Positions 39,977 to 49,304 of a DNA stretch of 64,000 nucleotides are shown piece by piece. Origin of the DNA: JBBQYD01 sp942493075 (lineage in GTDB: Bacteria > Verrucomicrobiota > Verrucomicrobiia > Limisphaerales > UBA8199); NCBI GenBank assembly GCA_942493075.1, contig OW818681.1, positions 4,526,001 through 4,590,000 of the forward strand, read 5' to 3'. Each line of letters starts with the position of its first letter. Positions within the stretch are counted from its first letter, which is position 1. The notes beneath the pieces are model-generated. The model saw nothing but the letters and a program-made list of their open reading frames with translations. It did no database searches and was not told where the DNA came from. A program made the position numbers and the translations under genes.

Positions 39977-41257
39977 ATGAACAACACGCAACCGCTTCCT
40001 GATTCTTCTTCTCCCAAGGGAGGGCTGAAAATCCGCGTTTTCGGCATCGGACATGCCGGACTCTATGTCCTGGACCAGCTAGCCAGCCCGGAGATACCTC
40101 AATCATTCTTCACCGCTGTGGATGTTGACAGTGAAACGCTGGGCAAAGCGATCACCGCGGACAAGATCCTCCTCGGCACCGGGATGTACAAAGGTCTGGG
40201 CACAGGTGGTGATCCAGAGCGTGGACGCGCCCTGGCTGAAGAGCACATCGAGCGCGTGAGGACCTTGTGCCACGAGCAGGATGTTGTTTTCCTGGTCGCA
40301 GGCCTGGGCGGCGGGGTGGGAAGCGGTGTAACTCCCCTGCTGGCTCGAGCTGCCAAAGAGGCCGGTGCCCTCGTGCTTGCTTTCGTGCTGATCCCGTTCA
40401 CCTGTGAAGGCACTCGCCGTCAGAAATTTGCGCGGGAGAGCCTGGCCGAGCTCAAACAGATCGCTGATGGTGTGATTTGCCTGCCCAATCAGCAGGTGTT
40501 CAAGTTGGTGGACGAGCGAACAACGCTGCTCGACACGTTTCGAATGACGAATGGGTTGCTCGCTGAAGCGGTCCGGGGTGTATGGCGCCTGCTGATGCAT
40601 AAGGGTCTCATTGAAATTCACTTTAGCGACCTGGCCGCAGTCTTGCGTGGCAGCCAAAGCGAAAGCTCCTTCGCGGTCGCGGAGGCGAGCGGTGCCAACC
40701 GTGTCGATTCTGTCATTCGCAAGCTGTTCACTCATCCATTACTCGTGGAATCCGATGCCAGCGGCCCCACCTCGGCTGCCTTGATCAGCTTGATCGCCGG
40801 CCGGGATCTGACCATGGCCGAGGTCAACCATGTCATGGCTGAAGTATCCGGCCGCTATCCGGGCGCCCAAATCATCATGGGCGCAGCCGTTAGCGATGAT
40901 TTCAAAGACCGCCTTTCCGTCACCCTGCTGGTCTCGCATCAAACCTCTGTGGAAACCGAGCGGTCGAATCAAGTCACCCAGGAACCTGCCCGCCCACCTG
41001 TTTTAGCTGCTTCGCCACGTCTCGCGCACGATTTGTCAACCACCACGCCGGTGATCACTCCGGACCGCCTGTCGTTCAATCGATCGGCTGTTCGTCCCGA
41101 AGGCAAGTCTCGCCGGAGTTCGGTAAAGATGCTTCAGGCGCAACTGCCACTGGATACGGTGCCCAAGGGCCGGTTTGAAAAGAGCGAACCGACCCTGCAC
41201 AAAGGCGAGGACTTGGACGTGCCCACGTACGTCCGCCGAGGGATGGCCTTGAATTAA
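39977..41257 (+). CDS. ftsZ: Divergent FtsZ-type tubulin homologue
   Basis: The 426-residue product is in the ftsZ position. The order of elements is kept: an N-terminal strand IRVFGIGHAGLYVL (in place of the Gly-rich T1 loop), FTAVDVDSETL (T2-like), GLGTGGDPERGRALAEEHIE, the G-box GGGVGSG (111-117; usual GGGTGTG) and FVLIPFTCEGTRRQKFA. The T7 loop reads LIEIHFSDL, so E213, H215 and D218 stand where N207, D209 and D212 of E. coli FtsZ are. The C-terminal peptide LDVPTYVRRG keeps the conserved tail that binds FtsA. GTP binding looks possible; hydrolysis through the T7 Asp does not. Confidence 0.9.
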   Translation: MNNTQPLPDSSSPKGGLKIRVFGIGHAGLYVLDQLASPEIPQSFFTAVDVDSETLGKAITADKILLGTGMYKGLGTGGDPERGRALAEEHIERVRTLCHEQDVVFLVAGLGGGVGSGVTPLLARAAKEAGALVLAFVLIPFTCEGTRRQKFARESLAELKQIADGVICLPNQQVFKLVDERTTLLDTFRMTNGLLAEAVRGVWRLLMHKGLIEIHFSDLAAVLRGSQSESSFAVAEASGANRVDSVIRKLFTHPLLVESDASGPTSAALISLIAGRDLTMAEVNHVMAEVSGRYPGAQIIMGAAVSDDFKDRLSVTLLVSHQTSVETERSNQVTQEPARPPVLAASPRLAHDLSTTTPVITPDRLSFNRSAVRPEGKSRRSSVKMLQAQLPLDTVPKGRFEKSEPTLHKGEDLDVPTYVRRGMALN

Positions 41258-41284
41258 ACCTCAATCCGGCCTCATTTCTCAAAC

Positions 41285-41322
41285 ACACGAAACGCAAGGC
41301 GACTTGGTTTCGTGTTTTCTTT
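41285..41322 (+). terminator. Terminator of the dcw operon
   Basis: ACACGAAAC (41285-41293) pairs perfectly with GTTTCGTGT (41307-41315). An inner stem CAAG/CTTG (41295-41298 with 41303-41306) closes on a GCGA tetraloop. TTTCTTT follows. It is a strong Rho-independent terminator 28 bases after ftsZ. Confidence 0.88.
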
Positions 41323-41402
41323 CCGGGTAGCCGCGAATTACCGCTCTCCAAATGGGTTGGCCGCTGGCGGGGACCCCGGATCTGTGCCAGAATAGATACC
41401 GA

Positions 41403-42014
41403 ATGAGATGGTTCACAACAATGGCCCTTGGCCTCTTTCTGGCCCTTGCCGGAAATGGATTCTCGCAGGTAAAAGCTATGGACGCCGCAACCAACAATAC
41501 TGAACTGGCAACTTTGGGCGCTGGATGCTTCTGGTGCGTGGAAGCGGTGTTTAAAATGCTTCCGGGGGTCAAAAACGTCGCCAGCGGTTATGCCGGTGGT
41601 AAAACCGACAACCCCACTTACAAGGAGGTTTGCGCCGGTGACACGGGGCATGCGGAGGTTATTCAAGTGGAGTTCGATCCCAGCGCCATCAGCTACGAAA
41701 AAATCCTTGAGACCTTTTGGGAAGCACATGATCCGACCACCCTTAACCGGCAAGGAGCCGATGAAGGAACACAGTATCGCTCAGTGATCTTTTACCATTC
41801 GGGCGCGCAAAAAACGGCGGCCGAGAAGTCCAAAGCCGCCGCGCAAAAAGATTTCAAAAAGCCGATCGTCACAGAGATCGTGCCACTCACAAAGTTCTAC
41901 AAAGCCGAGGGATATCACCAGGATTACTACCAGAACAATCCCAACCAGCCCTACTGCCGGATAGTGATCAAACCCAAGGTTGAGAAGTTTGAGAAGAAGC
42001 TGCGGGGGAAGTAG
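41403..42014 (+). CDS. msrA: Exported peptide-methionine (S)-S-oxide reductase
   Basis: Start set at ATG 41403. A signal peptide (MRWFTTMALGLFLALAGNGF) precedes the MsrA domain: LATLGAGCFWCVEAVFKMLP with catalytic C42 and C45, GYAGGKTDNPTY, VCAGDTGHAEVIQVEFDP, and FYKAEGYHQDYYQNN. It repairs oxidised methionine in periplasmic proteins. No MsrB is fused. It converges with the next gene, overlapping it by 47 bases. Confidence 0.93.
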   Translation: MRWFTTMALGLFLALAGNGFSQVKAMDAATNNTELATLGAGCFWCVEAVFKMLPGVKNVASGYAGGKTDNPTYKEVCAGDTGHAEVIQVEFDPSAISYEKILETFWEAHDPTTLNRQGADEGTQYRSVIFYHSGAQKTAAEKSKAAAQKDFKKPIVTEIVPLTKFYKAEGYHQDYYQNNPNQPYCRIVIKPKVEKFEKKLRGK

Positions 42015-42495
42015 CCTCCGTTGAGGTTAGACCGGCGCTGGCTCCTGCGCTCTCGGAGGACGGCTCCCAAAGGCTTGGAACCCGGCGCGATAGATGCCAT
42101 GCCTTGAAGCGCCGGAGCACCTCACTCATCTCCGCACAGGTCAGGCGCATCAAATCGTGATCGTCTGTCATCCCGCCCGGCCATGAGTCGGGGATCATAT
42201 CATCGTCCTTTCGGACGTATGCCAGCATGCGCAATAGCTTTTCGCCGTCGCGAGGGCTCACCTGGGCATAATCCTGGGCGCTGGCTGCCAGCAACAAGCG
42301 GCCTATTAAAAGACTCTGCTGCTTGAGGTAGAAATCACGATGTTGATCCGTCTGCAACTGCTCCAGTTTATCCATAAAATCACCAGGCAAATGGCCACGC
42401 TTCAATGCATCTTCAAAGGCCTCCATCTCGGCCTGAGTGACCAGTTGAAGTGCCTTCGTCGTAATAGGTGTTGGCCGATATGGGTAACTCTTCAT
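41968..42495 (-). CDS. Unknown protein, 175 aa
   Basis: A continuous minus-strand frame from ATG 42495 gives 175 residues. It has a helical, charged body (QAEMEAFEDALKRGHLPGDF...) and an Ala/Ser/Thr-rich C-terminus that lies opposite the end of msrA. The frame stays open much further upstream (to 43314) but that part only shadows the large oxidoreductase gene and is left out. No family is recognised. Codon use and length make a real gene likely but not certain. Confidence 0.5.
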   Translation of the reverse strand: MKSYPYRPTPITTKALQLVTQAEMEAFEDALKRGHLPGDFMDKLEQLQTDQHRDFYLKQQSLLIGRLLLAASAQDYAQVSPRDGEKLLRMLAYVRKDDDMIPDSWPGGMTDDHDLMRLTCAEMSEVLRRFKAWHLSRRVPSLWEPSSESAGASAGLTSTEATSPAASSQTSQPWV

Positions 42496-42648
42496 AGCGC
42501 CTGAACCGTAAGCCCTCGCCAGTTTCCGGTCATTTACAATTCGGCTATCGGTTTGTAGCCGCGGCGAGACTCCCTGGGAAAGGCATGCCGGAGCCCGGCG
42601 TAGTTCTGCTTTATCCGGAGGCTGCTTTGGATTAGCTTTAGGACACCG

Positions 42649-45489
42649 ATGACTTCGGCCCAACAAACAGCCGCCTTGGTGGCCACGGGCTGTCCAATCG
42701 CGCTCGACAGCTTCACTCGCCAGCTCTATGCCACGGACGCTTCCATTTACCAGGTTGAGCCGATAGCAGTGGCCTTCCCCCGCACCATTCGTGAATGCAG
42801 TTGCGTTATCGAAAGAGCCGCCCAAAGCGGTATTCCTGTCATTCCTCGCGGGGCTGGAACCGGCCTCGCCGGAGGCGCTATCGGGGAGGGTTTGATCCTT
42901 GATTTCTCCCGGTACCATCGCGAAATCTCCGACCTTGACCTCGATCGTGGAATTGTCCGGGTGGGCGCCGGGGTGATTCTTGATGGGTTGAACGCGTTTC
43001 TGCGACCGCACGGGCGCGCCTTCGGGCCTGATGTTGCCACCAGTTCCCGAGCGACTCTCGGGGGAATGATCGCCAACAATTCCAGTGGCTCTCATACTCC
43101 TTTTTACGGGACGACATCCGATCATGTTCTTTCGCTCGACATCGTGTTGCACGACGGGCGCGTAGCCACAATCGGTCCGGGGCACGACACTTTGCGACCC
43201 CATCGAGAGATGCTTGCGGATCTGGTCTATTTCCACTCGCTCAGCATTGATGAACAAATGCCGCCGGGCCTGCTCAAGCGCCGTCCGGGCTATGCGCTGG
43301 ATCGCTGCAAACATGATCCCGGCAACCTTGTTCCCCTGCTCTGCGGGAGTGAAGGGACGATTGCCGCGGTCTTATCCGCAGAACTCAAAATTGTGCCGCT
43401 GCCCGAAGTGAAGGGCCTGGGCCTGGTCTTCTTCCGATCAGTGGCTGAGGCCATGCAAGCCACAGCGTCACTGCTCCACCTCAAACCAGCGGCCGTCGAG
43501 CACATCGATCGCGTTCTACTCGATCAAACCCGCGGACAACTCAGGTTTCAGGCGGCCCGCGACCTGCTCGATTTGGATGGCCGTCCCTGCGAGGCGATCC
43601 TGGCTGTCGAGTTCTTCAACGATTCCGTTCCCGAACGGCTCGCGGCGCTTGAAGCCCTCCAGTTAGGAGACCGCACGCTGCTCCTCAAAACCCCCAAGGA
43701 AGCCAGCCTTGTCTGGGAGATGCGCAAGGCCGGTTTATCCTTGATCACCGGCTGCAAAGGGTCGGCGAAACCGACAACAGGCATCGAGGATGCCGCCGTC
43801 CGCCCGGAAGATCTCCCTGAGTATTTCAAGCGGCTCAATCAACTGATCACATCACAGGGAATGCAAGCCTCCTTCTACGGGCACGCTGCTTCCGGACTGC
43901 TGCATGTCCGCCCAGTGGTGGATATGCATTCGCCGACGCAATTCTCCAAATTCCGCGACCTGGCCAATGATGTGGCCGCCTTGGTAAAAGAGTTCAAAGG
44001 TTCATTAGCAGGCGAGCACGGTGTGGGCATCGCCCGGACCGAATGGATGTCGCAACAAGTAGGCGAAAGCCTCCTGGGAGTCATGCGCCAAATCAAGGCC
44101 GCGTTCGATCCGTATTCAGTTTTCAATCCCGGAAAGATTATCCCCGACGGCCGGTACCGCTTCGATGGGGATTTGCGCATCAAACCCGGCATGGAGACGA
44201 ACCTACCGTTCGAGCCGTTCCTGGCTTTTGCTGCCAAGGATGAGAGTTTCATTGGCAATCTTGAGCAGTGCAACGGCTGCGGAGGCTGCCGCAAAGAAAC
44301 AACTGCCATGTGCCCCACCTTCCAGGCCACAGGCGAAGAGCACCTGAGCACGAGAGGCCGGGCCAACATCATTCGCGCTGTGCTCGAAGGACGCAGTGAG
44401 GCGGATGGAAACCCCTTGGAGAATGAGGATCTGGCTGCTGTGCTGGAGAGCTGCCTCGCGTGCAAAGCCTGCACAACGGAGTGCCCTTCCAACGTAAATT
44501 TGTCTCTCATAAAGGCGGAACTCCTTCACGCACGCCATCGCCGTCATGGCACTCCCCTGCGCAGACGCCTTTTCTCCTCCGTAGATTTGTTGGGCCGCCT
44601 GGGATGCCTCTTTCCAAGGCTGGCCAACGCCGCGCTGGATTCGCTCCTTCTTCGCAGCGTGGTGGCCAAAACGCTTGGGATCGCGCTGCAACGGCCTTTG
44701 CCACACTACGCCCGCCAGCGTTTCGACAAATGGTTTGCGCGACAGACTCCAAACACCCGCCCCACTCGGGGGAGGGTTGTACTTTGGGACGATACGTTTG
44801 CGCGGTACCACGAGCCGACGGTAGCCATCGCCGCCTACAAAGTGCTTACTGCTGCCGGGTTTCGTGTCGAGCTTGCCGGAAAACGAAAGTGTTGCGGGCG
44901 TCCGGCCTTTAGCCAGGGCGACCTGGACATGGCCAAAGAACTGGGGCTGCACAACGTGACATTGCTGGATCAGGATGTGGACGATGCACCGATCATTTTC
45001 CTGGAGCCATCGTGCTACACCATGTTTGTGCAGGATTATGGGGAGATGAAAATCCCAGGCGCGTCCCGCGTGGCGAAACGTTGCTTTCTTTTCGAAGATT
45101 TCATCGAACGCCTCCTTGATCGCGAACCGCAGGCGTTATCTTTCCAACGGAAACCTGGCCGGGTCGTCATTCACGGGCACTGCCATGTGAAGTCCCTGCA
45201 TAACCCGGCGTTTTTAGGTTCACTGGCGCGTCGCCTGCCAGCCCAGGAGGTCACCCTGCTGGACACAGGCTGCTGCGGAATGGCAGGAGCGTTCGGTGCA
45301 TTGGAATCCAAATACGAACTCTCCTTGAAAGTTGCAGAACCTCTGGCGAAAAAGGTCAGAGAGCAGCCTTTCGGCACGACCATCGTAGCTTCAGGAACAA
45401 GCTGCCGTCATCAAATCGCTCACCTGGCGCCGGTGCATCCCAAGCACATGGCTGAGGTGCTGTGCGAAAGTCTCAAGCCCCCAGCTTGA
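42649..45489 (+). CDS. FAD / Fe-S / CCG-domain oxidoreductase (GlcD-GlcF or D-lactate dehydrogenase type)
   Basis: A 946-residue fusion. An N-terminal FAD-binding domain (about 20-230; VIPRGAGTGLAGGAIG, SSRATLGGMIANNSSGSHTP) and the oxidase C-terminal domain (GLLHVRPVVDMHSP, GSLAGEHGVGIARTEWM) come first. Two 4Fe-4S motifs follow (CNGCGGCRKETTAMCP from C541; CLACKACTTECP from C602) and then CCG repeats (KRKCCGRPAFSQGDLDMAKE; LDTGCCGMAGAFG). Such fusions oxidise D-lactate, glycolate or similar 2-hydroxy acids and pass electrons on; YdiJ is a comparable case. The substrate cannot be read. It overlaps the ROK gene tail to tail by 17 bases. Confidence 0.9.
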   Translation: MTSAQQTAALVATGCPIALDSFTRQLYATDASIYQVEPIAVAFPRTIRECSCVIERAAQSGIPVIPRGAGTGLAGGAIGEGLILDFSRYHREISDLDLDRGIVRVGAGVILDGLNAFLRPHGRAFGPDVATSSRATLGGMIANNSSGSHTPFYGTTSDHVLSLDIVLHDGRVATIGPGHDTLRPHREMLADLVYFHSLSIDEQMPPGLLKRRPGYALDRCKHDPGNLVPLLCGSEGTIAAVLSAELKIVPLPEVKGLGLVFFRSVAEAMQATASLLHLKPAAVEHIDRVLLDQTRGQLRFQAARDLLDLDGRPCEAILAVEFFNDSVPERLAALEALQLGDRTLLLKTPKEASLVWEMRKAGLSLITGCKGSAKPTTGIEDAAVRPEDLPEYFKRLNQLITSQGMQASFYGHAASGLLHVRPVVDMHSPTQFSKFRDLANDVAALVKEFKGSLAGEHGVGIARTEWMSQQVGESLLGVMRQIKAAFDPYSVFNPGKIIPDGRYRFDGDLRIKPGMETNLPFEPFLAFAAKDESFIGNLEQCNGCGGCRKETTAMCPTFQATGEEHLSTRGRANIIRAVLEGRSEADGNPLENEDLAAVLESCLACKACTTECPSNVNLSLIKAELLHARHRRHGTPLRRRLFSSVDLLGRLGCLFPRLANAALDSLLLRSVVAKTLGIALQRPLPHYARQRFDKWFARQTPNTRPTRGRVVLWDDTFARYHEPTVAIAAYKVLTAAGFRVELAGKRKCCGRPAFSQGDLDMAKELGLHNVTLLDQDVDDAPIIFLEPSCYTMFVQDYGEMKIPGASRVAKRCFLFEDFIERLLDREPQALSFQRKPGRVVIHGHCHVKSLHNPAFLGSLARRLPAQEVTLLDTGCCGMAGAFGALESKYELSLKVAEPLAKKVREQPFGTTIVASGTSCRHQIAHLAPVHPKHMAEVLCESLKPPA

Positions 45490-46465
45490 CCTGCCTGCGC
45501 GCGAGCACCGCGCCGCCCGTAATCCCTGCATCATCTCCGAGGGCCGAAGCGATGATCTCGACACCTTTCATCGTGCCTGCCATCGCATAGTCTTTGGCGG
45601 TTTCTACAATCACGCTCATCATCTCACTTTGCAGTGCTTGAATCACGCCCCCGCCAAGCACGACCACCTCAGGGTTCAGAATATTGATCAAGTTTGCAGT
45701 CGCGATCCCAATGTATTCCGCCGCGCCTTCCACCACCTTGTCCACAAATTTGTCCCCGCGCCGGATTGCTTTTCTCAGATCATTGCTCCGAAGATCCTTT
45801 AGATCCTCGCCGAGCATGTCCGTTAACAAGGTTTTCTGACCCGCTTTCAACCCCAGCTTGATTTCCTGAAAAATCGCGGTTCGGCTGGCCAGGGCCTCGA
45901 AGCAGCCTTTGTTCCCGCAACCACAGCGAGGCCCGTTGATATCGAGCACCATGTGGCCAATTTCTCCCGCTGTATGGCCGAAGCCGCTGTAAAGCTCTCC
46001 GTTAATCACCAGACCGCCGCCAATGCCCGTTCCCACGAAGATACCCACCATGCTCCGGGGCTTGCCCTTCAACTCTGCCGCATAAACGCCCAGAGCGGCT
46101 ATGTTGCAGTCGTTTTCCACAAAAACTGGCACTCCGAGGACCTTCTCCATTTCGCGCTTTAGAGGGACGTTCTCCCAGCCTTCCATGTTGGGCGCAAAGA
46201 TGACTGTTCCATTCTCAAAATTAACTGCGCCGGGTGCGCCTATGCCCACGCCGGCGATATTCTTCATGCTCAGGTCGGCCTCGTCCACAGCGTCCTGCAC
46301 GCAGCGAGCGATCCGCTCAACAACGCGAGTCACCCCGCGCTGAGGCTTGGTACTAAGCTTCGAGGTAGCCAGGCATTCCAGCGAGTTCTTATAGACTCCC
46401 GCCAGAATTTTGGTTCCGCCCAGATCGACGCCAACCACGTGCTCTTTCGTGTTCACTTCTGCCAT
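45473..46465 (-). CDS. ROK-family sugar kinase (glucokinase type)
   Basis: The 330-residue product has the phosphate motif VGVDLGGTKILAGVY, APGAVNFENGTV, ENDCNIAALGVYAAE (catalytic Asp of 'END'), FVGTGIGGGLVINGELYSG, the ROK zinc motif with HxxCGCGNKGCFEAL, and VVVLGGGVIQA. It likely phosphorylates glucose or a related hexose. A glucokinase role fits the branching enzyme elsewhere in the window, but ROK specificity cannot be read from sequence. It is transcribed in line with the tmk-like pair. Confidence 0.88.
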   Translation of the reverse strand: MAEVNTKEHVVGVDLGGTKILAGVYKNSLECLATSKLSTKPQRGVTRVVERIARCVQDAVDEADLSMKNIAGVGIGAPGAVNFENGTVIFAPNMEGWENVPLKREMEKVLGVPVFVENDCNIAALGVYAAELKGKPRSMVGIFVGTGIGGGLVINGELYSGFGHTAGEIGHMVLDINGPRCGCGNKGCFEALASRTAIFQEIKLGLKAGQKTLLTDMLGEDLKDLRSNDLRKAIRRGDKFVDKVVEGAAEYIGIATANLINILNPEVVVLGGGVIQALQSEMMSVIVETAKDYAMAGTMKGVEIIASALGDDAGITGGAVLARRQVKLGA

Positions 46466-46510
46466 AAATTCCTTAGCCTGGGCTGCGATCCCGCATCTGC
46501 TTGCTGCTGT

Positions 46511-47251
46511 TCAAGCATCCACCCTGGCTCTTCCTGCAATCACCGCTGCAATCTTCTTGCGCAACTCCGAATTGATAGCATCCGGGGAACGCATCCCATC
46601 TATGACCGTTAATCCATAGGTCCGCTGTAGATGGCGGAAGATGTTTTGCACCGCTTTTTGATACTTGATGAAGCTGTCAAACATATCCCGGGAAAGCCCC
46701 AGGTCCATGCCACTCTCCCAGTAATCCAGCGCCGTGTTCTTCTCGAAATTCCGCTGCACCAGTTCCTCCGGTGGAACGTCCAGGTAAAACACGGCATCGG
46801 GCTCAAGCGCCACACCATACAGATTCTTCAGCCACGCCTCATCCATGCCTCGAACCATGTCCCGGGCCATCAATGTGTAAACATACCGGTCGGCAAGCAC
46901 GATGAACCCTGCCTTTAGAGCCGGCAGGATCATGTTCTCCAATTGGTCTGCAAAATCCGTCGCGTAGAACAGGCTCAGCGTAGTATGGCTAAGGATGTTT
47001 CCCTCCTGCGCTCGCTCCAGTTCCTCGCTGACTAAGGAAGAACGTTTGAGCCCCACCTGCACCGTGGCGTGACCAGAACCCTCCAGCCAGCCGACCAGGC
47101 GCTGGATTTGCGTCGAGCGTCCTGATCCGTCGGCTCCCTCTACGACAATCAACCTGCCAGCCAAATGGGCCAGGTCCACACCCGGAATGCCGTGCCCATA
47201 GAAACGCCGCTCCGTGCGGCGCGGTACCTGGATCTGGTTCTGGCGGGTCAT
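46511..47251 (-). CDS. Thymidylate-kinase-like protein with altered P-loop
   Basis: The 246-residue product is homologous to the neighbouring gene and to dTMP kinases: RLIVVEGADGSGRSTQIQRL, LFYATDFADQLENMILPALK, VLADRYVYTLMARDMVRG (the DRY/DRF motif) and AVFYLDVPPEELVQRNF. The P-loop Lys that contacts ATP phosphates is Arg (GADGSGRST in place of G...GKST), which usually abolishes kinase activity. It starts within the stop of the upstream copy (ATGA), so both are made together and may form a heterodimer. The first 30 residues are a basic extension not needed for the fold. Confidence 0.8.
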   Translation of the reverse strand: MTRQNQIQVPRRTERRFYGHGIPGVDLAHLAGRLIVVEGADGSGRSTQIQRLVGWLEGSGHATVQVGLKRSSLVSEELERAQEGNILSHTTLSLFYATDFADQLENMILPALKAGFIVLADRYVYTLMARDMVRGMDEAWLKNLYGVALEPDAVFYLDVPPEELVQRNFEKNTALDYWESGMDLGLSRDMFDSFIKYQKAVQNIFRHLQRTYGLTVIDGMRSPDAINSELRKKIAAVIAGRARVDA

Positions 47252-47997
47252 GTTTCCTCCTCTTCAACGGTGACTTTTCGGAAGGGTTTGCGGATCGGAA
47301 CCGCTCGGGGCACTGGGCGTTTAGCCCGGCGGAAGCCAGCCAGCTTAACACTCTGGTTGACCAACTCACGCACGACGACCTGCTGTCCTTCTACGGCTTG
47401 ATTGGCGTCAATCACACGAAAACCAAACTCAATGCTCATAGCCAGGTATTGTTCCAGAATGCGGCCTTGGAATATCCGAAAGCTCTCGTAGGGATCGGTG
47501 GATAGCCGCAGATCCATCCCGGCTTCGAAGTACTTCAGTTGTGGCCGGCCGTCCAAAATACGACGGAGCGATACCTCCAGATCAGATTTGAAGAAAAACG
47601 TCAGATCGGGAAGTGCAGCGAAATTGTAAAGCCCTCTAACCCATTCTGGCGGGCAACCGCGCACAACATCCCGGGCGAATGCCGTGAAGATGTAACGGTC
47701 GCATAACACCAGATACCCCGCCCTCAGCAGTGGCACCAGGTGCCGCTCATAACGATCTGCAAAATCGGTCGCGTGGATGAGGCTGAAAGTCGTCGGGGTG
47801 AGCAACTCGCGTTTCTTGCCCTTGCTGGTAGCGGATTTGACCAGCTCTGAAGAATTCCATTCGCTGAAGTAAACCTTCAAACCCTGGACTTCGAGCCAGC
47901 GCTTAAGAAGGTAGATTTGAGTCGATTTACCCGACCCATCGAGCCCCTCCACCGCGACAAGGCGGCCGGGGAATCCCAATTCGGCAAACGTTTTCAT
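47248..47997 (-). CDS. tmk-like: Thymidylate-kinase-like protein with intact P-loop
   Basis: Start set at ATG 47997. Motifs: RLVAVEGLDGSGKSTQIYLL (intact Walker A), SLIHATDFADRYERHLVPLL, LVLCDRYIFTAFARDVVRGC and LTFFFKSDLEVSLRRIL. It resembles dTMP kinase, which makes dTDP, but is long (249 residues) with a basic C-terminal tail. It is paired with a paralogue lacking the P-loop Lys. A duplicated kinase with one degenerate copy suggests regulation or a different substrate. A separate canonical tmk may exist elsewhere in the genome. Confidence 0.8.
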   Translation of the reverse strand: MKTFAELGFPGRLVAVEGLDGSGKSTQIYLLKRWLEVQGLKVYFSEWNSSELVKSATSKGKKRELLTPTTFSLIHATDFADRYERHLVPLLRAGYLVLCDRYIFTAFARDVVRGCPPEWVRGLYNFAALPDLTFFFKSDLEVSLRRILDGRPQLKYFEAGMDLRLSTDPYESFRIFQGRILEQYLAMSIEFGFRVIDANQAVEGQQVVVRELVNQSVKLAGFRRAKRPVPRAVPIRKPFRKVTVEEEET

Positions 47998-48174
47998 GAA
48001 TGGTTGACGCCGGGGGAAACTTAAGGTGTGCCGGGCGGAAAACAAATCAAAATATGGGGGCGGAAATCGGGCTGAACTCATCTGTCAGATGCACCAGGCA
48101 AAGCAGGAACATCCTATTGAGCGCAGAGGAGATGCAGTCCAACCTAACTGCCAAGGTAGCGCATGGCATGGTAT

Positions 48175-49302
48175 TCAGAGAGCTGCTGCGTCCCCGCTGA
48201 GGCGTTCTGTGCAATCTCCAGCACCAGATAGGGTGTAGGAGCAGAGCCCCTCAAGCTTGCAAGAAAATCTGGCATTTTTGAATACCGCTTCCAGGGCAAG
48301 TCTCGCCTCGAACGGTACATCAGCAAAAGGGGAGGGCCCGGGAATTGATGCCGGTGAAGGTTTTAGGGCCGAGCGGCTGGTGGTAACCAGGCGTCGGCTG
48401 TTGTTTTTCAGGTAAGTGATGCTGGCTGGCCTGGGAAGGCGCTTCGGAGAAAAAGCAGTCACGACAGCCGTTGCCTTGCCCGAACGGTTTAAATGGCTCT
48501 CCCACAGGTGAGGACAGTAGCCGTTGGTCGAACCGTGATGGCTAACTTTCACAAGGTCCGAATCCAAATCAAAGCCTGGAGTGGGACGGGAGAGCACGTC
48601 CTGCCATCCATCCGAGTTCATGTCCCCTCCTAAAACGACTCTCTGCGTCCCATACTCAAGAAGGAACCCTGATGAGATCAGATTGTGATCGACGCCAGAG
48701 ATCTTATCCATAAGTACTTTACCAGGGTTACTGGTATCGAAGCAGGAGCTGAGTTTCTGCTGGTACAAATCGATAGACCGGCCAGAGGGGGCGAGAGCCA
48801 CCATCCTCAGGTGTGGACTATTCGGCCCGGCGGATTTGTTTAAGACTTCATAGTTGACCGCTACGGGATCGGTAACCATTTGCCTTGAAATCGTTTTTTC
48901 CCTGACGAGGACCAGCGCCGAGAGGAGTTGGTTATTGATCTCCTGAAGGTCGGCCGGGTCGTGGAGGCGCGCGGCCTTTAGCTTGAGCACCTTCACTATC
49001 TGGTTATAGAGCAGAGGAGGGATTATTGACGCAAAGCCGAGGAAACGGTGAATAGAGAAATGTTCGAGAATAAAAAGGGCGCCTTTGACATGGTCGGCAT
49101 GCGGATGCGTTAGACAGAAGAATTCAAGCTCATGAATCTGGCGTTCCTGAAGGAATCGAATTAGGGCGCTAGAACCAGGGTTGGAAAGCTCCGGAATGTG
49201 GACATCGATCAACCCCCAAAGGCCGCCGGGTAACCTCAGGAGAATGCTTTCACCAAGATTGGCTCCGAATAGATGGACTTCCAACTCCTCGGGCATAGTC
49301 AT
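48175..49302 (-). CDS. MBL-fold metallo-hydrolase (ComEC/Rec2-like C-terminal type)
   Basis: The 375-residue product carries the beta-lactamase-fold metal motif THPHADHVKGAL (H-x-H-x-D-H), the later GGDMNSDGW and KVSHHGSTNG, as in ComEC-type MBL domains that cleave nucleic acid. No membrane segment or signal peptide is present, so it should act in the cytoplasm. The last 60 residues are Leu/Arg-rich and lack similarity to ComEC. It forms an operon with two unknown genes (49305-49973 and 49970-50617). Substrate could be nucleic acid or a small phosphoester. Confidence 0.75.
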   Translation of the reverse strand: MTMPEELEVHLFGANLGESILLRLPGGLWGLIDVHIPELSNPGSSALIRFLQERQIHELEFFCLTHPHADHVKGALFILEHFSIHRFLGFASIIPPLLYNQIVKVLKLKAARLHDPADLQEINNQLLSALVLVREKTISRQMVTDPVAVNYEVLNKSAGPNSPHLRMVALAPSGRSIDLYQQKLSSCFDTSNPGKVLMDKISGVDHNLISSGFLLEYGTQRVVLGGDMNSDGWQDVLSRPTPGFDLDSDLVKVSHHGSTNGYCPHLWESHLNRSGKATAVVTAFSPKRLPRPASITYLKNNSRRLVTTSRSALKPSPASIPGPSPFADVPFEARLALEAVFKNARFSCKLEGLCSYTLSGAGDCTERLSGDAAAL

Positions 49303-49304
49303 TC

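Noticed and set aside
42496..43314. Upstream extension of the 175-residue minus-strand gene
   Set aside because: It only mirrors the FAD/Fe-S oxidoreductase gene on the other strand.
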